From the NCBI GenBank assembly GCA_905183005.1, contig CAJJDO010000027.1:616777-680776 (forward strand): a stretch of 64,000 nt of DNA. Direction: 5' to 3'. The position numbers and the translations under genes were made by a program. Under the pieces are notes generated by a model. The model saw only the letters and a list, made by a program, of their open reading frames with translations. It did no database searches and was not told the origin of the DNA. Source of the DNA: Paramecium pentaurelia (Eukaryota > Ciliophora > Oligohymenophorea > Peniculida > Parameciidae). Below, one piece after another: positions 60,301 through 64,000 of this stretch. Numbering within the stretch: the first letter of the stretch is position 1; each line of letters opens with the position of its first letter.

Positions 60301-63300
60301 AATGGATGAAGAAAATTGTATTTCTTGTATGGATACTGAAAATAGATTTTAAGTAGGAAATACTTGTGTTTGTAGAGAAGGATACTTTGATACAGGATTG
60401 CCCGCTTGTGCAAGTATAACTGATTTTTATAAATAGAATGCAGTTATAAATGTAAAGGATGTTAAAAGTATTTTGACAGATGTATTTCTTGTCAAGATAA
60501 CAGTTTGAGATTATTAGTTTCAGGTTTCAATAAATGTCAATGTATTCAAGGATATTATGTTAATGGATAGAATAATGTTTGTTAAAGTATATATGATTTC
60601 TAATTATTTTAAGAATGCCATTTTTCATGTCTCAAATGTAATGATATTGAAACAAAATGTGAGTTATGCTCAAATGAATCGAATAGAATATATAATGATT
60701 AACTTTTTTCATGCGATTGTAATATGGGATACTATGATATTGGAGTTGAAAATTGTTAAAAATGCCACCATTCATGTTTAAGTTGTAATTAAGGGGATGC
60801 AAATTCTTGTATTTCATGTATAGATCTGAATACTACTAAAAGAGTATTTTATAATAATACATGTAAATGTTTATTTGGATATTTTGATGATGGTTCATCA
60901 ATATCATGCTAAAAATGTGATATTTAATGTTTAAATTGTGTTGGACAATCTTATTAATGCTTATCATGTCCTTAGACAAGAAAAATAGAAACAAATTGTA
61001 AATGCCATTAGGGATATTACGATATTGGATTATAATTTTGTTCAAAATGTAATCCAAAATGTTTGACATGTGAAACCACATCTAATAATTGTACATCTTG
61101 TGATCCAAATTAATTTAGAGAAATTAACAAAATAAATAGAAACTGTGATTGCTAGATAGGTTATATTGAAATAGATGGGATCTGTTAAAAATGTAATTCA
61201 AGTTGTAAGACATGCTCTTAATCTCTAAATTATTGTACGTCTTGTATTTAATTTAAAAACTTAAAAAATAATGATTGTATTTGTAGTGATGGAATGTATG
61301 AATCAAGTATTGATAAATCATGTAAGTTATGTGATAAAACTTGTTTAACTTGTGCCAATACTAATAATTATTGTTTAACATGCTCAATTGATAATTATAG
61401 ACAATTAAAAAATGGAAATACTTGTGAATGTCTACAAGGATATTATGAAAATCCAAATAACTAAAATTGCGACCAATGTATGAGTTCTTGCTTGACTTGT
61501 TCCTTAGTATATGATAATTGCTTAACTTGTGATAATAATCTTAATTTATCTTTGGTCAATAATAGATGTTTGTGTTCATAATCTTATTTTTTTGATTCTG
61601 TAAATCATTCCTGTTAATGTAATAATATTTATTTATATAGAATGCAATATCACTTGTTTAGAATGTTAAAATTATAATGAATGTACTTAATGCAGATTTT
61701 CAACTAGACATTTAGTAGTAGATTTAAATTAGTGTTTATGTAATGATGGATATTTTGAAACAAACTAATAACATTGCTAATGTAATATAAAGTTAATAGC
61801 ATTTAGAATGTCATTTTTCATGTAATACTTGTGAAAATATCTACACTAATTGTTTAACTTGTGTGAGTTAATATTAGAGAATATTAATAAATAATAAGTG
61901 TTTGTGCTTGGATGGCTATTATGAAGCTGGAATCGAATTGTGTTATAAATGTAATGATCTTTGTAAAACATGTCAATCTTTTGCTACATTTTGTTTATCT
62001 TGTTACGATATTGAACAAAACAGATATCATTCAGGAGACAAATGTATATGTAAACCCGGTTATTATGAATAAAACACATTGATATGTTCAAGTAATGAAA
62101 ATTAGATTATAATATAGAATGCTCAAATGAATGTTTAACCTGTTAAGGTTCAGCTGGCTATTGTACAAGCTGTGATACTAATTCTAAGAGAGTTGATCAA
62201 TCTATTATACATAAATGTCCTTGCATCATTGGATTTTATCAAGATCAAAATTTTATTTGTTAAAGTAAATTTCACAATTATTATTAGAATGTGATATTAA
62301 ATGTTAAACTTGCATCAATTAGAGTAATTAATGTTTAAGTTGTAATATATAATTAAATTCAAATCGTAAATCTTTATCTGATTAATGTAATTGTAAAGAT
62401 GGTTATTTTGATGATGGAACATAAATTTAATGCTAAAAATGTAATTTGTAATGTAAAACTTGTGAAATTAAAGCAAATAATTGTCTAATTTGCTAAAATT
62501 CAATGAGAATTAATACACCTACTTGTAATTGTATTGATGGGTATTATGAAGATGAGTAATTAAATTGTTAAAGTAAATTTTATTTCTTAAAATAAGTTTG
62601 TGCTTCTAAATGCAATACATGCTTATAGGAATCCTCAAATTGTTTGACTTGTCAACCAGGAAGAATTGAAAAAGATTGCAAATGTATTGATGGATATTTT
62701 GAAACTGGATAAAAATTATGTTAATGTATTAAACTATTAATAATTAAATAGAATGCGCATTTTAATGTGCCACTTGTGTTTAAGATCCTTTTAATTGCAA
62801 AACTTGTAAAGGTAATAGATTGTAAGAACCATTATGCACATGTGAATCTGGATATTACGATGATCAATTGAATGAAGATTGCTAAAAATGTGATAGTACT
62901 TGTTTACAATGCAATATGAATGGTTGTTTATCTTGCTTTGCTAATAGAGAACTTAATGAAGAAATGAATTGTATTCCACCACCAAACTCAATTTGGTATG
63001 ATGATACTCCTTGGTGTTCAAGTAAATTATTCCAAAATATTATTCCTAGCTTGTCAAGTTGCAGTAGTTAATTCATATTTATCAGATGACCTTAGTATGA
63101 TTATTATCCATTTTGATTTTCCTTTGAATCCTAAGAGTTTCGATTCTTATTTAGAAGTTAATAAATGCTTGTAATTATTTGAATTAGAATCTGTACAAAA
63201 TTTTGGTTAAAATTCAGTTTGTACCATTAACTCTGAGAATAATAAGGAATTATTTATATATCTAGGAGAAAACTCTAAAATGAATGTTGGTGAAGCAATC

Positions 63301-64000
63301 AAATTTAAAGATAATTCATTATCTCATATTAATTGCGAAACTACTTTAAAAACTTTTATCTTTGCAACATTATAATAACCAAAGAATCCATTACCTCCGA
63401 AAATTAATTATCATGTACCCCTCCATAAACTAAATCCCTTTGCTGAAAATTAAGTATATTTACAATCAATTAAAAACAATGGAAATCGAAAGTTAATAAA
63501 CATTGATTGGAGTTGTTAGGTTGAATCTGGCGAATCTAGCTCTATGCTTAATTAATTTTTGGATTAAATTAACTTTCTCTAAGAATAAAATTTATTAATA
63601 CCAACACTTACTTTACCAAGTGATGCAGTATTAAAATTTAGGATATAATATTAAAATTTTATCCTTATTTCATCTTATTCTGAATTTACAATTTACACTC
63701 ATGCAGGAGATATTCCATAAATTAATATAGACATAAAGCCCTCATATTTTTTATATGAAACAATTAACATTGGGGTTTCTGTTGGTACTTTAGTAAATTC
63801 AATTTCAAATGAGTCTTCTAGATACTTGATTTAACTTATAGAAATTGATAGATATCCCTCAAAGTCATCTTCATCAAATTTGAATACTACAATTGATTCA
63901 AATTCCTTTGAAATGGTCTATACAACTATTCCAAGATATACTTTAAGCAAAAATTCAACTTATACATTTTAAGTCACTGCAACTAATTTAAATTCTAACA
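57331..64000 (+). CDS. Very large cysteine-rich repeat (furin-like/GF-receptor-type) protein with REJ/PKD-like region, 3' end missing
   Basis: The window carries about 2,000 residues and the frame is still open at the right edge. A signal-like start (MFLIRLILIIEVFGWRK) is followed by a non-repetitive part of about 200 residues, then more than twenty modules of 40-50 residues with 6-8 Cys (for example CHYSCGNCYDVEATNCSQC; CLCKQSYFDDNTE). These resemble furin-like or growth-factor-receptor cysteine-rich repeats. From about 63050 the Cys pattern stops and a beta-rich region starts (LSKNSTYTFQVTATNLNSN, PKD/REJ-like). About twenty introns of 22-33 nt were placed. Many precede the first Cys pair of a module in the same phase. 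Such ciliate proteins are probably surface or secreted proteins, often with multiple membrane spans downstream. Ligand and location are unknown. Confidence 0.8.

Noticed and set aside
59567..61081. Several other ORFs on both strands inside the cysteine-rich gene.
   Set aside because: They overlap the solved plus-strand reading frame and lack its Cys periodicity, so they are shadows.
1..64000. CRISPR arrays, bacterial operons, ribosome-binding sites and insertion sequences.
   Set aside because: The genome is eukaryotic (code 6, spliceosomal introns). The only regular repeats are coding WD40 units, cysteine-rich modules and AT microsatellites.

Overview
The window reads as macronuclear DNA of a ciliate, almost certainly Paramecium and plausibly a member of the P. 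aurelia group. Base composition is very AT-rich. Long reading frames appear only when TAA and TAG are read as glutamine and TGA is the sole stop. Genes are interrupted by introns of about 19-34 nt, mostly GTA...TAG. One gene encodes a trichocyst matrix protein, a Paramecium secretory product. Nearly all coding calls below were made by hand translation with code 6 and removal of these tiny introns. For most spliced genes I checked that the exonic length is a multiple of three. Standard-code ORFs in this window are mostly fragments or shadows and were ignored.

Region 1-8.3 kb holds coiled-coil and unknown genes, mainly on the minus strand. Region 8.3-12.4 kb is a full-length ABCC/MRP-type transporter. 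Region 13.0-17.5 kb is a tandem pair of Cache-domain membrane receptors plus a coiled-coil gene. Region 17.5-19.4 kb is a NEK-like kinase with an altered activation segment. Region 20.2-27.1 kb carries, all on the plus strand, an RBR E3 ubiquitin ligase, a cyclic-nucleotide-binding-like protein and a VPS8 (CORVET) homologue. Region 27.2-30.4 kb is an importin-5/Kap121-type importin beta. Region 31.3-38.7 kb is tightly packed: a CRAL-TRIO/Sec14 protein ending in a CaaX-like motif, an unknown protein, a trichocyst matrix protein, a 77-aa basic protein, an AIM24-family protein, a DUF1295 membrane reductase-like protein and a coiled-coil protein. Several neighbours are only 20-60 bp apart.

The right part looks different. 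From 38.7 kb onward genes are sparse, long AT-rich stretches contain broken coding relics, and the recognisable genes are repeat-rich or surface-type. These are a 16-repeat WD40 protein with pentapeptide-like repeats (40.6-43.7 kb), a decayed large gene (43.9-47 kb), a secreted H-type lectin domain protein with an in-frame TGA near its 3' end (49.1-50.5 kb), a perfect-looking 1,097-bp direct duplication around a single N (50.4-52.6 kb, probably an unmerged contig overlap), a small interrupted membrane protein, a degenerate WD40-family gene (54.3-56.2 kb), and the start of a very large cysteine-rich repeat protein with a REJ/PKD-like region that runs off the right edge (57.3-64 kb). In that last gene, introns recur at the same position of successive cysteine-rich modules, so repeat and exon structure appear to have expanded together.

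No operon or pathway linkage is expected in this organism. The genes share compact spacing rather than a common function, although vesicle traffic and the secretory/surface system recur (VPS8, Sec14-like, trichocyst matrix protein, lectin, cysteine-rich surface protein). I found no convincing tRNA, rRNA, CRISPR array or transposon.
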